The translations under genes and the position numbers were made by a program. The notes beneath the pieces are model-generated. The model did no database searches, was not told the origin of the DNA, and saw only the letters and a program-made list of their open reading frames with translations. From Isohypsibius dastychi (Eukaryota; Tardigrada; Eutardigrada; Parachela; Isohypsibiidae), in NCBI GenBank assembly GCA_034696485.1, contig JAQIWT010000026.1:1-53953 (forward strand): a DNA stretch of 53,953 bases. The letters run 5' to 3'. Of this stretch, positions 11,956 to 23,300 are shown piece after piece. The first letter of the stretch is position 1; each line of letters opens with the position of its first letter.

Positions 11956-12646
11956 TTTCCTCCCATTAAACTTTAAACGTCAGCATGGTTATGAGCGACG
12001 TGGCGAAACAAAGATGACGAACGAACTCCATGCAAATAATTTTTCAGATACGAAATTCGGGATACATGTTATGTTCGTTCAGAAGTTCTGGATGTGAATG
12101 ATTCCGGAGCTCCGATACGGAAAAAAGTAACAAATTGGCGAATTGAGACTGAGATGCGCAAAATTGCATACAACAAAATTCCGGATGAAGCAGGTCGCAT
12201 GCTCTGGATCTCATTTATTCCCCGTTCTGCAGCAACATTCCCTGTCGTCAACGAGTGCACGGCTGGTTAAAAAGGTTCCATTCTCTGATCAAACGTGCAG
12301 GAGTTTAATCAAGAATCAGAATGTGTGCGGATTTGCTTTTCCGTCCTGGTTAATTCATTCACAAGCACAAATTCATTCGCCAAAAATACCAAGACTTTTT
12401 CTGGCATGAAAGTCAGCGTTCAAACTAAAACACCCAGATTCACGGCAGAAAAAAACCGGACGAACAAAAAACGTTGAAAGAAATGCCGGTGGAAACAATT
12501 TGTTGCCGTTTTTCAGCCCCCAAAGGCGTGTGCAAGTCCGATTGTATACACTGTACATTGCAGATATCGTTGTCCCCCCCCCCCCCGAAAGGCATCTGTG
12601 TTGTGTATTGGATTTGACCTCCCGGCTACCCCGGTCATCGGCGAAG
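11956..12646. other. Intergenic upstream of GALNT10
   Basis: About 690 bases with stops in all frames apart from a 107-codon minus-strand ORF (12373-12696) that I do not support. It contains the GALNT10 5' region and a 13-base C run. Confidence 0.4.
12574..12586 (+). repeat. Poly(dC) tract, 13 bases
   Basis: Uninterrupted run of 13 C flanked by TTGT and GAAAGG. It lies about 60 bases upstream of a candidate plus-strand first exon at 12647. Confidence 0.9.
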
Positions 12647-14969
12647 ATGCTGGACTTGGTACGACGGCAAGTTACGGTGAATTTATATTCATTCAAGGTT
12701 CATTCAAGTAAGACACGATGTATTCTATCTAACAATATTTAATTAAAAACCAGCGCACATGATAAATATTCGCTACTAAACAACTCTCCAGTCATCACAA
12801 TGTGTAATTATCATAAGTGGGCAATCACATCATTATCGTCGTCTTCGATGGAAGACAAACATAAATCGCTATCCATGTTGAATGCGATTCCAACTCCGAA
12901 ATCCGAGCTTCGTCTTGGAGGCGAACTGTCGAATCGAATAAATCCGGTTGATTCATCCAAGTCAAAATGATCCTCATTGTCATCAATCTGAGGCTCTTCG
13001 GTGAAGAGCTTTCGACGGACATCACCTGATGAAACGCTTTCCGCGCGACGCCTTTGAGACATCCGGATTTTAAAATCGGCAAAATATTTGTCAAAGTCGA
13101 AATCCGGTGGAATCTGGATTTCTGTCTGACATTCCGAGTCTTTGGGTCGCTGGTTCGTGAATCTAGGTTTTTCGTATACAATCGAGTCATTTTCGGAGCT
13201 GTCGCATTCGAGATCAAGAAACATGCTAATTGGAGGTTCCTGGGAATTCGGCGAAGGTACATCACAAACTCCGTTGAAAAATTGCAGAATACTGGCTTGC
13301 GCATGTTCTTCCTCCGAATCGTCATGAACATGCTTGAGGATTTCCGTCCGCAGCAGATCGACTTTGTTATCAATATCGACCGGTTGTAATTCCGCCAAAT
13401 GATGGACGCCCCACTTGAAGCCTTCCGGTTCAGCTGGCGCTTGAGCAAACATATTCAGACTGGTCCAAGATTCTCCCATTCGAACAGCCAGATTCACCGG
13501 TTCAAACGGATTCTCTCGCATTTCCGGAATCCTCGGCGTCACTCCAGTTTCTTTCTTCATTTCGTCGCACAACATCCGGAACAATGGGTCAGTATGGCAT
13601 TTGCGAAACTTGATGGGAGTGACCTTTTTGTAATGTTCGAATGAGGAAGGCAGCTGGATGGATTTTAGAGGGCTATGTCGATCGAAGAGTCCGGCATGAT
13701 GACCTTTTTGAGGAGTTGGATGGGAAAGAGAAAGCTCGATGTTTGACGCCTGACGGAAGAGGACGTTGCCGTAATGGCCAGAACGAACGCGGACACCATC
13801 GGATGCGGGCTCGCCAGTTTTCTGGAGTGTCTTTGATCCACTTTCGATCCCGGAATCGTTTTTTGAGCATTTTAAACGTTTCGGCGTCGACGGATGATAC
13901 CCTCCATCCGGTCTGACCCATACCGCTCCTTTTCCAGTCTTATCCATATCTGGCACTGCAAGGAGATAAGTGGGTTAATTTCGGCGATAAAACTGTTTAC
14001 AGTCTGCTTGACCGAGCAAAACTTTCGAAAAGAAATGTTCGGCAGGAAGCAAAATTACGTGAAGAAGAATCGGAACGCCGAACCCAAAAACTAAAAAAGC
14101 TCGTAATCGTTTTTAACAAGAGGTAAAAATTACAAGTAATCGAAGAAGTAGATTTCGGAATTCAGTTCGGAAATTCAGAACCTCTCCAAAAATCGGATAA
14201 ATTTCAGGACAGAAAGAAATAGTGCAATACCTGTAAATGTCCGCTATGAATTGCAATTTTGTAATTAGAAGTCTGTCGAAAATGTTGAAGACACTTCGAA
14301 AACTGAGATAATTTTGCAAATGTTGATATACCATAACTAGCTTACCGGAACGTTGGAAGAATCGCAGTATCCGAAAGACAAGAGTGCATCAACTGAATCC
14401 TCGCCGCAATTTTATCCACCCGAAGATATATCAACGAAATCCAGAATAAACTCCAACAAGAACTGTTGGAAATAAATGGTAGTTCGAGAATAAGAAGGCA
14501 AGCTATTTCATCATTACTCCGGTGGCAAAGGATCGGACGAAGTGATCAAGAAGTCCGTGATGGTAAGATTAGGGATCAAAAGACAATTCATTGAAAAATA
14601 AACGGACGAAATTCAAGGTTGAGTGAACGAACGTTGCACTCGAAATGAAAATTCGAACGAGCAGGGAGAAGGTAAGGCGAGGACGAGAGGAATCTGGGGT
14701 GTCCTGTTGTTCGTTCCCGCCTAGTGAGGGCTCACCAGTATTCAGAGCTGTTGACCCTGCAGCTGATTGGAGCGAACGAACGGACACCCCCTTGGAAATG
14801 GAAAAGGGCAAAGATAATCAGAGGGGAATACAGGAAGAACCCCTTCTATCTCAATTCTCGAAGGAAGAATTTTGAATTTCAGCTAAACGTAGAAGATTTC
14901 CGCCTTAAAATACACAGGAGACTCAGCTCACCATATCGCTCTAACCTTTTTTCTCAGCCGTCGGACTGA
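12647..14969 (+). CDS. Candidate basic coiled-coil gene enclosing Bora
   Basis: I do not recognise the product. Four exons join in frame: 12647-12707 (strong donor GTAAGA), 13963-14122, 14426-14562 (donor GTAAGA), 14746-14969; 193 residues. Exon 2 encodes a charged helix (LLDRAKLSKRNVRQEAKLRE, EEESERRTQKLKKL). It continues across the junction into FNKRYINEIQNKLQQELLEI, then a basic stretch (LLRWQRIGRS) and an Arg/Lys-rich C-terminus (PPWKWKRAKIIRGEYRKNPF). The continuous helix across exons 2-3 and the whole-codon sum support a real gene. Weak points: exon 1 is short, the exon 2 and 3 acceptors (GCAAG, CGAAG) lack a strong pyrimidine tract, and the first intron would contain the whole Bora gene on the other strand. 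Exon 1 could instead be unrelated. Confidence 0.38.
12811..13947 (-). CDS. BORA: Protein aurora borealis (Aurora A activator)
   Basis: Bora activates Aurora A towards Plk1 at mitotic entry. A single exon gives 378 residues from ATG 13947. The diagnostic core is present: NPFEPVNLAVRMGESWTSLN, then FKWGVHHLAELQPVDIDN, then ILQFFNGVCDVPSPN, matching the conserved NPFE...FKWSIDQLA.INPV-I...FF..VPSP block of animal Bora. The N-terminus holds a TP site and an RxL cyclin-docking-like motif (STPKRLK, 20-26) followed at once by DSGIES (31-36), a perfect beta-TrCP degron. The acidic C-terminal half is Ser-rich. A splice acceptor-like TTGCAG lies six bases upstream of the ATG, so an untranslated 5' exon is likely. 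The length is shorter than human Bora (about 560). Confidence 0.9.
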   Translation of the reverse strand: MDKTGKGAVWVRPDGGYHPSTPKRLKCSKNDSGIESGSKTLQKTGEPASDGVRVRSGHYGNVLFRQASNIELSLSHPTPQKGHHAGLFDRHSPLKSIQLPSSFEHYKKVTPIKFRKCHTDPLFRMLCDEMKKETGVTPRIPEMRENPFEPVNLAVRMGESWTSLNMFAQAPAEPEGFKWGVHHLAELQPVDIDNKVDLLRTEILKHVHDDSEEEHAQASILQFFNGVCDVPSPNSQEPPISMFLDLECDSSENDSIVYEKPRFTNQRPKDSECQTEIQIPPDFDFDKYFADFKIRMSQRRRAESVSSGDVRRKLFTEEPQIDDNEDHFDLDESTGFIRFDSSPPRRSSDFGVGIAFNMDSDLCLSSIEDDDNDVIAHL

Positions 14970-15298
14970 TTCATCGTGGACGTCATCGTGTTTTCCTGGT
15001 TTCTGTGTTTCCGCTCATGCACAAAGCAGAATTTAAAAGCTGAACGGAAACGTATGTTGTGGTTTTTGCAGTAGCAGCATTTTCGCAGTCTGGTTGACTT
15101 TATCTGGTTTTGTTCGGTGCATCAGATACTTTGCTACGTCCTCAAAACTGAGACCTTCCGAAATTTTCAGTGCAAAGAGAATCCAGAATATGGAACAAGT
15201 TTGAGAGGAGTTCTGTTTGCTTGAGGAACGTCGCTTTTTTAATCGAGATCTGAGTCTCCTCACCTCCTGATCCGCGCAGCGTATATCAAGGAATCAAA
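14970..15298. other. Intergenic upstream of AVL9
   Basis: About 330 bases. A 76-codon minus-strand ORF (15033-15263) ends 35 bases before the AVL9 start codon. It has no recognisable family and no ATG at its first codon, so I leave it as unassigned. The AVL9 promoter must lie here. Confidence 0.4.
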
Positions 15299-17987
15299 AT
15301 GACTGAAGAAAATGTCGTGCTGTATGTATTTGTTGTTGGGTTTCATCACAAGAAAGGATGTCAAGTATGTATTTTCGTTCTTCTTTCGTTATTCATCATT
15401 CTTTACGTATATATTTGACAGACGCTTTCTTTGTGTAGCTAGAATATTCGTACCCTCCCCTCCCTTCCGAAGGAAGTGCGAAAGATTCAGCAATAACTAG
15501 CAAAACGGGGGAAGATCTCGAACTAGAACTGCCAGAGCCTTGGAAGCATCTGCCGTCTTTGGGCCTTCCTGATGGAGCTCATCGATATCAAAGCGGTTAG
15601 CATCATGCAGTCGTTGCAAAATCATACGGTTCAAATAAAGTACCAAATTTTGTTTTTTGCAGATACTGTTTATTTTCATCTGCCTTCGCTCACGGATAGT
15701 AATCAGACTGTTTTTGGTGTATCCTGTTATCGTCAGATTGATGCCGATGTAAGTCCATACTGCCGTGTTTGAGGAATCTAGTTTAGGTAGGAAATAATTT
15801 CAAATTTCCTTTGAGATTGAAATTTGAGTACCAGCTGGAAAACATTTTTGAGGAACGTTTCGACTGATTTTGACGGGAACATTTCTGTTTTTGTGCAGAA
15901 ACTTGTGGTCAAGGAATCGGATGTCACCCGAGAAACGGTTCAAAAAAGCGTCTGTGTAATCAGCAGATTGCCGCTTTATGGAATCATTGAAGCAAAATTG
16001 GCGCTCATCACACATGCATATTTCCAGGAGGCAGGCTTATTGATATTTTTTATACCGTACTGCGGAATCTTAATAGTTTTTGTCTATCAGCTCGACTTCA
16101 GTAAGGTTCAGCTGTTGGAGGACACTTATAATCAGCTGAATGAATCCCTCAGCGAAAGGTTACTGAGTGAAAGTCAAATATTCGTCGGTTGGTTTGCCGG
16201 TTTTGAGCCGTATTTGTTGTCAACTGGACAGTTAATTTTTTTTCCAGGTCTGTCGGTTCGGGATCTGGTTATGCGCTTCAAACACCGAATACTGGTTTTG
16301 TTTAAACTTATCCTGTTGGAAAGAAAGGTGAGGTGATTTTTCCTTGAAATTTCTGGATTTTTTGACGCTCTGGATTTCCAGGTTCTGTTTTATACATCAC
16401 CGGTCAAGCTTCTCACATCATCCATCATTTCCCTTTTATCGCTCTATCCGGAAATGATCGAGTACGGACTCACAGAATCGGCATGTCGTTACGAGCCTGA
16501 ATTTCTGCAAACAGACGAAGCCGGAAATCCACAAGGTTTACCCTCGCCAACTTTGGACGACAAACCGCAGTTATTCATATCCCAGATGAACCTTTTAGAC
16601 GAAATTAACTCAGAATTGGCAGTGAACGAGGATAAAACCGATTTCTCGAAATCACATCTGGCTATTTCCGGTGACAGCGAGGAAGAAATGGATGTGGAAA
16701 ATGGTAATGCGAAACCCCCTGATGAGTCAAATGAGAGGAAATTTTCGGACGCCACATTGATTACTCGCACTTACCCGGTAAAGCCTTCACTTCTCAGGAA
16801 GGACGACTATGGATTCCCGTTGGAAATATTCACCAAGGTACTCTTCTTCATCAGACCGGAAATTTCAGTTTCTGACTGGATTTGTTGCAGGGATATTTAT
16901 GTCACCCGTATTTATCGCTAGCTTATTATGATCTGGTAACTGACCCGATGGTGCCTGGATTTGTTATTGGATCGACCAATGTCCTGTTTTTCCATCACCA
17001 CAAAAAATTCGCGGATGTTCTCGTTGATGTGAGTTATTTCCGCTTGTCGTTCCCCGTGATGACTATTTATTTTTTTGAAGGTGGCTGAAGGAAAAGTCGA
17101 AATTTATGATTTGGCTTTGAGACGTCAGTTGACCTTGACCACTGAAGATCTCCGGTTTGCCGACTATATCGTGAAGATGGTTGCGGACGAACCTGTTAAA
17201 AACGACGTTTTTCAAGGGACTGGTATGTTTAGTCAATTCGCGTTGTTGTCCTCACTTGATGACCTTTAGCCGTAATATGAAAGATGGTTTTTTTATTTCT
17301 CAGGTTGGGAAGGAGGCGAAGAATGGATTCGAGCTCAGTTCCGGACTTATCTTATGGCGGCCTTTGGATCGGCCTCACGCTGTTCAGCGCTTGAGAAAAA
17401 TAACAAAGCTATACTGGAGTCTTATAATTATGACTTTATTTCCGCTTGGCGGAAAACAAAAAACTTCCGGATACTGAATGAGAATTCACCGAAAAATGCC
17501 GACGAATTCGCAGTGGGGTGAGAATATCAGCTTTGGTTTCACTTGGCAGTTGATGTGGAATGACGCGGTTTATTTTTTAGGCATCCGTATTCGGGAGAAT
17601 ATAACGTTCTAGATATTAAGACAAAAGTGAACAGGTTCGTGAAGTTTTTCGCATTCGTTTCAAGATATTCATGATATTTACATCAATAAATGTTGAACGC
17701 GTTTTTTTCAGCCTGATTACACCGGAGAGAGCGAAGAAGCTCAATGCCGCTGTAACCGCGGTGAATGATACAGGGAAAGTTGTTGCACAGACGACGAAGG
17801 CTTGGGGTGAGTTGACTTTTTCTTGCCCAATTTGTCTAAGAGTTCTAAGGTTACCGCCGCGACTTAGTCCAGTTTTATGTTTGCTGTTTACGCGCTGAAT
17901 AATTCCGGCTAGACAAACTGAATAACCAGTTGTACTGTAGGTGGCGCTGTTTCATCCTGGATTTCCGGTTTGCGGAAGGAACCTTGA
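15299..17987 (+). CDS. AVL9: AVL9 homologue (DENN-related late secretory protein)
   Basis: AVL9 acts in late secretory traffic and cell migration and carries a DENN-type module. Thirteen exons: 15299-15364, 15439-15595, 15663-15748, 15899-16030, 16091-16187, 16248-16327, 16382-16837, 16891-17028, 17081-17222, 17304-17517, 17581-17634, 17712-17806, 17941-17987; 587 residues. Family landmarks: VVGFHHKKGCQ at the start, LPSLGLPDGAHRYQ, VFGVSCYRQI, ETVQKSVCVISRLPLYG, GLSVRDLVMRFKH, GYLCHPYLSLAYYDLV, LRFADYIVKM and GTGWEGGEEWIRAQF. Residues of exon 7 form an acidic linker (EEEMDVENGN). Intron 4 (16031-16090) starts with GC, not GT, and is 60 bases with no in-frame stop. The last exon is only 47 nt and ends SSWISGLRKEP. 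Confidence 0.95.
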
Positions 17988-18342
17988 AAAGACTCGACAC
18001 AGCCTGCCATTTCTCACTCAATTTCCTTAGTCATTCCTTTTGTTCCATGCAGCTTTTGGTATCGTGTTGATTGCGCGAAAGAGTGCGTACATTTCGTGTT
18101 ATCCACACCACAAGGCGTCTTATTGATTTTCCCTGATGAACTCCCCGTGATGTTTGGTACTGGTTTTCAAGTTTTATTGTCCCAATAATTAACTGATGTC
18201 CTCTTAGAAGTTTAGTTTCCAATGGTGCTTTGAGTCAGGTTGCAGGGCATGAAGATTTATGATAAATGGCAAGAAAAACTGGCTGTTTGATTTCACATTT
18301 TCCGATCTAATACCTCTTCCGGTTTTCAGCATAAAATTACAG
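17988..18342. other. Convergent 3' gap between AVL9 and RNF37
   Basis: About 355 bases between two facing stop codons. I see no gene; it should contain both 3' UTRs. Confidence 0.5.
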
Positions 18343-19391
18343 TTATGTTTTCGGCTCTTTAGAACAGCCGATAATACCATCAGCACTTCTTGAAGAATCT
18401 GAAGGAGCTTGTTTGCTGTGAACGAAGTCGTCAATCCGTTTCTGCAACGCGGTATCCTTTTTAATATCACGGTAAGACGTAGTGACTCCACTAAAAGGAT
18501 CGAACAGCTGTCGGCCAAATTCAGCTTGAACTGCTTCATGTTTCGTCAAAGAAGACATGTCTATCCTTGCTCCAGAAGGCAGTATCACCGGATCCTGCAT
18601 TATGGAAAAAGTCAACGAATCCAGAAACTCTTCCGGTACATCGGGGGAGGCAGCATTTTCAGGAGATATACCAGCGGTCGGAATGGTTTCCTTTGAAGCA
18701 GTCGAAGATATTTCACTGAAACATAAACAATCTTGAAATAAGCTTGCGAGCGAAATCCCAGCGGAAATAAAATTTGTTACCTTGGCTCTTCATCTTCACG
18801 AATTTTAGCTTTTAATCTTTCAGCCAGGTTTTCGTACTCCGGCCGTCCAATTTTCATACTAGCTTGACCAAAAATTTTGAGATCTTTCAAAGCGACGGCA
18901 TTTCCTCCTTTCGTGCTGGTGATTGTTAGGAGCAACTCGCACAAATCACCCAGAGCAGCATGTTTCGGCAAAGCTATCCGCGCAGTTTTTACATTCGCTC
19001 GCTCTTTTCTTCTCTCCTCATAAATAGGTAGAATTTTATGAGAACGAAAGTTCGCGGATCCATCGATGATTACAAGTTCCGTATCTGCTGTCCAAGTGCC
19101 TCGACATAAATAAATGATCTTTGAATCACCGTTTCGTCGCGCGCTGATGGAGATTGATGTGGAGCACTGTCCGTGCACGCGAGGGCCGAAGGAGATTTTC
19201 TGGAGTTGGATGATGCTGGGATCCGTGAAAGAAATGGTGATCGTGACAGGGGGTCGTTTGAAATACGCTGCGAGAAATCCTTTATTCGTTGGAGATGGAA
19301 GACTTTCAGCTTCATATCCAGCTTGGCAGGGGCAATCGGAGGAAATTGTGAACTTGAACACAGACGGGAAGTCCAGAAAATTGACTGCCAT
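18343..19391 (-). CDS. UBOX5: RNF37/UBOX5-like U-box E3 ligase, lacking RING half
   Basis: RNF37 is a nuclear U-box ubiquitin ligase. Two exons, 19391-18781 and 18715-18343, give 327 residues. The N-terminal beta-rich domain starts MAVNFLDFPSVFKF (human MVINL...) and has AAYFKRPPVTITISF and LGDLCELLLTITSTKGGN, followed by LKDLKIFGQ, all typical of the family. The U-box spans about 232-300 (PEEFLDSLTFSIMQDPVILPSG, FGRQLFDPFSGV, LQKRIDDFV). The protein stops 20 residues after the U-box. Human RNF37 (about 540) continues to a C-terminal RING-type domain, absent here. I chose ATG 19391 because it aligns with the human start; an in-frame open stretch continues four codons upstream. Confidence 0.88.
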
Positions 19392-20389
19392 TTCAAATTC
19401 CACAAAGTGGCTGAATAATTGGACGGAATACGGATGCCAAAAGGAGAAAACGAAAACTGGAAGTTTGAGTTGTCTTGTTTGTTTACGGATATCTGTGGCG
19501 CAGAGGCAGTTGGATTAGCGATTTCATCCCCTTCGAAGTCTGCTTGATCGTGAAAGACATTGGGGTCAGACTTTCGGCCACTTTCGCCAGTTTGTGGACT
19601 CGGTTGGACTTTGAATCTTTGATACGCTACAAACTTTGTACTTTGTGTTAGTGCCGAAAATGGGAGTCTCAAAATTTCTTAGTTTTGGGCTGTCCAACAG
19701 CCAGATTGTCTGTTGTTGCACCGGATTCTGAATGATTCTGAATCTGAAATTTTGTTGGAACTTTTTGATTTCCGGTATACAAGGATCTACACCTTCCGGA
19801 ATTATACATGCGATGCGACCAACCCATTTGAAATGCAAGAAGTTCAACTCAAGTGGCTGATGTGATTTTGTTTTGTTCCTGAATCCTGATAATGGTGTTT
19901 CCATCTGTCCATATGGATAATATGGACTCTGTTTAGCCCCACGTGCATGTCACAACTCGCGTCTTCTGCGAGAGAATGCCCGGATTACGAGACAAGATGC
20001 GATTGCGGTGTTATCATATTTGGCCATGAAAGCACAAAGCGACATTCGTGTTATATAGTATCAGTCATCAAGAATTGTCGAGTTTCTCGGATAACGCCAT
20101 TGTTGGATGTCACTTCCGTACTGCAGCGTGATCTGAAGGTGGAAACTGAGGCAGTATCGGCTGATACATCGATTCACCGTCACAACTTTACAAATCAAGG
20201 TTTTTGCCGGAAGTTGTTCTAAGGGTCACTTTCTTCGTACATGCTGTCGTTCGCGGAAAAGAAAATCGGTATATCCAAAGTGCGGCTGCAGGAAATACGG
20301 ACGCTGAGGATAAGCGGTACATCTTCTGGGACCTGTTGATCCCACTTTTTGTTAAATACATCGGCATCCGGCGGGGAAATCGGTTTAGA
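19392..20389. other. Region upstream of RNF37 and of the DOMON gene
   Basis: About 1 kb between two divergent gene starts. It contains a possible small spliced minus-strand gene (19669-20169) and a longer minus-strand open frame (19392-19672) that overlaps RNF37 in another frame. The promoters of RNF37 and the DOMON gene must lie here. Confidence 0.4.
19669..20169 (-). CDS. Possible small spliced gene, 75 residues
   Basis: I do not recognise it. Three blocks join in frame: 20169-20122 (MYQPILPQFPPSDHAA, donor GTACGG), 19928-19824 (acceptor CTAAACAG; begins SPYYPYGQMETPLSGF, donor GTTGGT) and 19743-19669 (acceptor TTTCAG; ends GQPKTKKF). The Pro/Tyr-rich start and basic end look like a real short protein. 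No signal peptide or membrane segment is seen. An alternative third exon would use acceptor ACAAAG near 19635 and run on as FVAYQRFKVQPSPQTG into RNF37 in another frame. Both donors are weak, so this is tentative. Confidence 0.27.
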
Positions 20390-23300
20390 ATGTCCGCGAC
20401 ACGATTTAATCTTTCGCTGCTGGCTGTGCTCTTGATAGGATCGGGAACTCTTTTGGCATCGAAAACTACCGGCGGTAAGTGAAATTTAAACTCTTGTAGA
20501 AGTTTGGAAATGTCGAAAGAAATTCGAATTAATTGCATTTCATAACAAAGTTGAAGTTGTTTCAAATCACACTGTCAACGTGTAGAAGTGGATGCGCCCA
20601 GAAGACTCAGCGTTAATTTGAGACGTTGACCTTTCCCATATTTGTTTTTCCGCCGCCTTGAAGAAGCGATTGTCTCCAAATGAACATTTGTAGTTTCATC
20701 TTCATGACTTCTTGAGATTCTTGCTCATGGCATTCACTTGACAGTCCTACTGTTGATGATCCATACCGGCTTTGCTGCCGTAGTCATATAGTGTCCAGTG
20801 TTGATACAGACAGTTGATGGATAAAATAGATTTTAAATCATTTCCCTCTACTGTAGAAGAAATTGTTTCTGTTTTGTGAGATCAAAAGTGTTATAAGGGC
20901 GGTGGAAACAAAAGAAAACGCCATTGTTGTTTGACATCGGAGTTTGTAAACAGTAAACCGTTTCAGGAGCTGTAAATATAGTACGGAGCAATTCATACAG
21001 CAGCCTGCTTTTCTTCCTCTGATTGAAGCTCGCTTATTTCAGTAACCGTCGCGACCCAAAGCTCGACCCTTTCAGCTGGCCCTGAAACAACACCGGACCA
21101 AACAAGGGGCACCTTTAGTTTTCCGGCTGACTGCACGGACAAGGACTGTCTCATTCAGCTATCCTACGGTGTCAGCTCTACAAATGACAGCCGAGTTGCG
21201 ATGACCATTCGAGGTCCAGCCGATCCTGCCGGAAATTATATCGCTGTTGGGGTCAACTGGCAATCGAAAATGGTGATCTTCATCTTTGGTCGTTCTAATA
21301 TTGTGTGTTAACGTCTATGTATTAGGACTACGCTATGGTCATTGAGTGCGTTTACTGGACTGAGAACTCGAAGGAAATGACGCAACTTTTTGGCTCGTTC
21401 AATATTCCGGATCATAAAAACCAGAGAGTGGTGAATTGGTTTCCGAAAACAAGTTTGACCAGCTGAAACAGATAACTTGGTTGGTCATTTAGGGCGTTGA
21501 TGGAATCTACGAACAGTCCAGCAGGAACGAAAACGGAATGCTAGAGTGCGACTTTGAAGTGGATGTCGTGCGAACTGTAACAGGCATCACCGTCGCCCCT
21601 CCCGGAAATCTGACTTTTGACTTGAAGCAGCCGTATTATCTTCTGTTGGCACGTGGACCGTTGGTTGCAGGAGGTCTTTGGATCTAATTCACCTAGCTTG
21701 ACTCTTTAATTCACAACATTTTAAATTTAGGAAACGAAAAGGATTATCATGATGTCAACAAGACTAAATCGGCCAACATGGTTGTCATTTACGATGGTGG
21801 AGATATAGTTCCGACATCACCTTCCACGACATCCGATATTACTACTTCAACCCCGGCGATATCTTCCACGGTTGCTCCTCCGAATAACACCGGCGTTTTC
21901 ACTCTCCCTTCGGACTGCTCCGGTCCGGAAACATGCCTGATAACATTGACTTATGGAGTCAGTCGCAGGAACATCAGTCGTGTAGCTATGACGCTCCAGG
22001 GACCTTCTGCCCCCGATAACCAGCCATTCTATTTGGCGGTTGGCATTAATCAGCAAAATCTAATGGTACCAGTTTGATTTCTCATTTCCGGTAGTTATTG
22101 ATTTATTGTATTTTTCAGGATTTCGCGACAGTGGTTGAATGTGTTAGTTGGAACCCAACCAAGAAGATCTCGACCTCCATTTTCAGTTCTTACAATCTGA
22201 AAGGTCACGAGAATAAACGTGGGGTTAGTGAAGGGCAGCATTCTCTAGCGTTGCCGTTTTGACATGATTTTCGCAGATAACTCCGGGGCTTTATCCAATC
22301 GATTTCAAGAACGAGAACGGAATGACGAAATGTGAATTTGAGTTGGACGTTCTCCGGACAGTAGGTTCCGCGGTCGGCCCGGCTAATACGACCTTCGATC
22401 TGACGCAGCCATATTATCTCTTACTTGCGAGAGGGGGAATGACTGGTAATCATTTTTTGTATATTGAACGATTTCCGGCTTATTAGTTACATTGATATCA
22501 AACAGGTGACAAAAAAGATTTTCACTATGAAAACAAGACGGTCACCGCTGCTCCTGTTACGCTATACAATGTGAACCCAGTTTATGATCAATGCGGAAAA
22601 TCTCGGCGATGTTTCGGCGTTCCGGAAAACTGCATCCTTACCGGAACATGCTTGCAGCTTCTTTCATATGGTGATTCAGAAGATTCGAAAACTATTCCGG
22701 TGATGATGTATGGTACCGCGCCAAACAGCACTTTCGCTGATAATTTCTGGGTTGGATTTGGATCTTCGATAAGTGGTGGAATGGTACGATTTTGTTCAGA
22801 TCAAATTTAGTAAACAAAAATCCAAATGATAAATTGATTTTTAGGCTAATGCTGCGGTTGTTCAATGCGCTACCTCTCCCGACGGAAAATCGACCGTCGT
22901 TGCTGCTTATAATGATATGACATCGTCTTATGATATTCTTTCTGATGTGAGTTCAAAACGTCTGTGGCTCGTCTGTCTAGAAAATGAAACGTTGTTCTTA
23001 GAGTCGACTCGGAATAACCGACTTTTCTGGTTTCCTGGAGGATGGGTACTTGTGGTGTTCGTTCAACCTAGATGTCAAGAGGAATGTCAGCGGAATCATT
23101 TTCGATCTGGCCTCTCCGTATCATCTGCTCCTGGGAGGTGGAAAATGCAGGCTCGCCGATAATTCAACGACCCAATGTGATTTGCTCACCTGTTGCTTCA
23201 TGAAATGTGTTTGACAAAAGTGACCTTTCAGATCGTCCAAGTAAGCATATCGATACACCGCATATTTTTCCGGGCATCGTAATGTCTTGCGGAAATGATT

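Noticed and set aside
12373-12696. 107-codon minus-strand ORF with GGGG from the poly(dC) run
   Set aside because: No homology; it overlaps a strong plus-strand donor and would need translation through the homopolymer.
15033-15263. 76-codon minus-strand ORF next to AVL9
   Set aside because: Begins at a non-ATG codon and has no recognised domain. Possibly a 5' exon of something on the minus strand, but not supportable.
19070-19672. 200-codon minus-strand ORF overlapping RNF37
   Set aside because: Most of it is a shifted frame of the RNF37 exon, whose frame matches the family; only the upstream part remains of interest.
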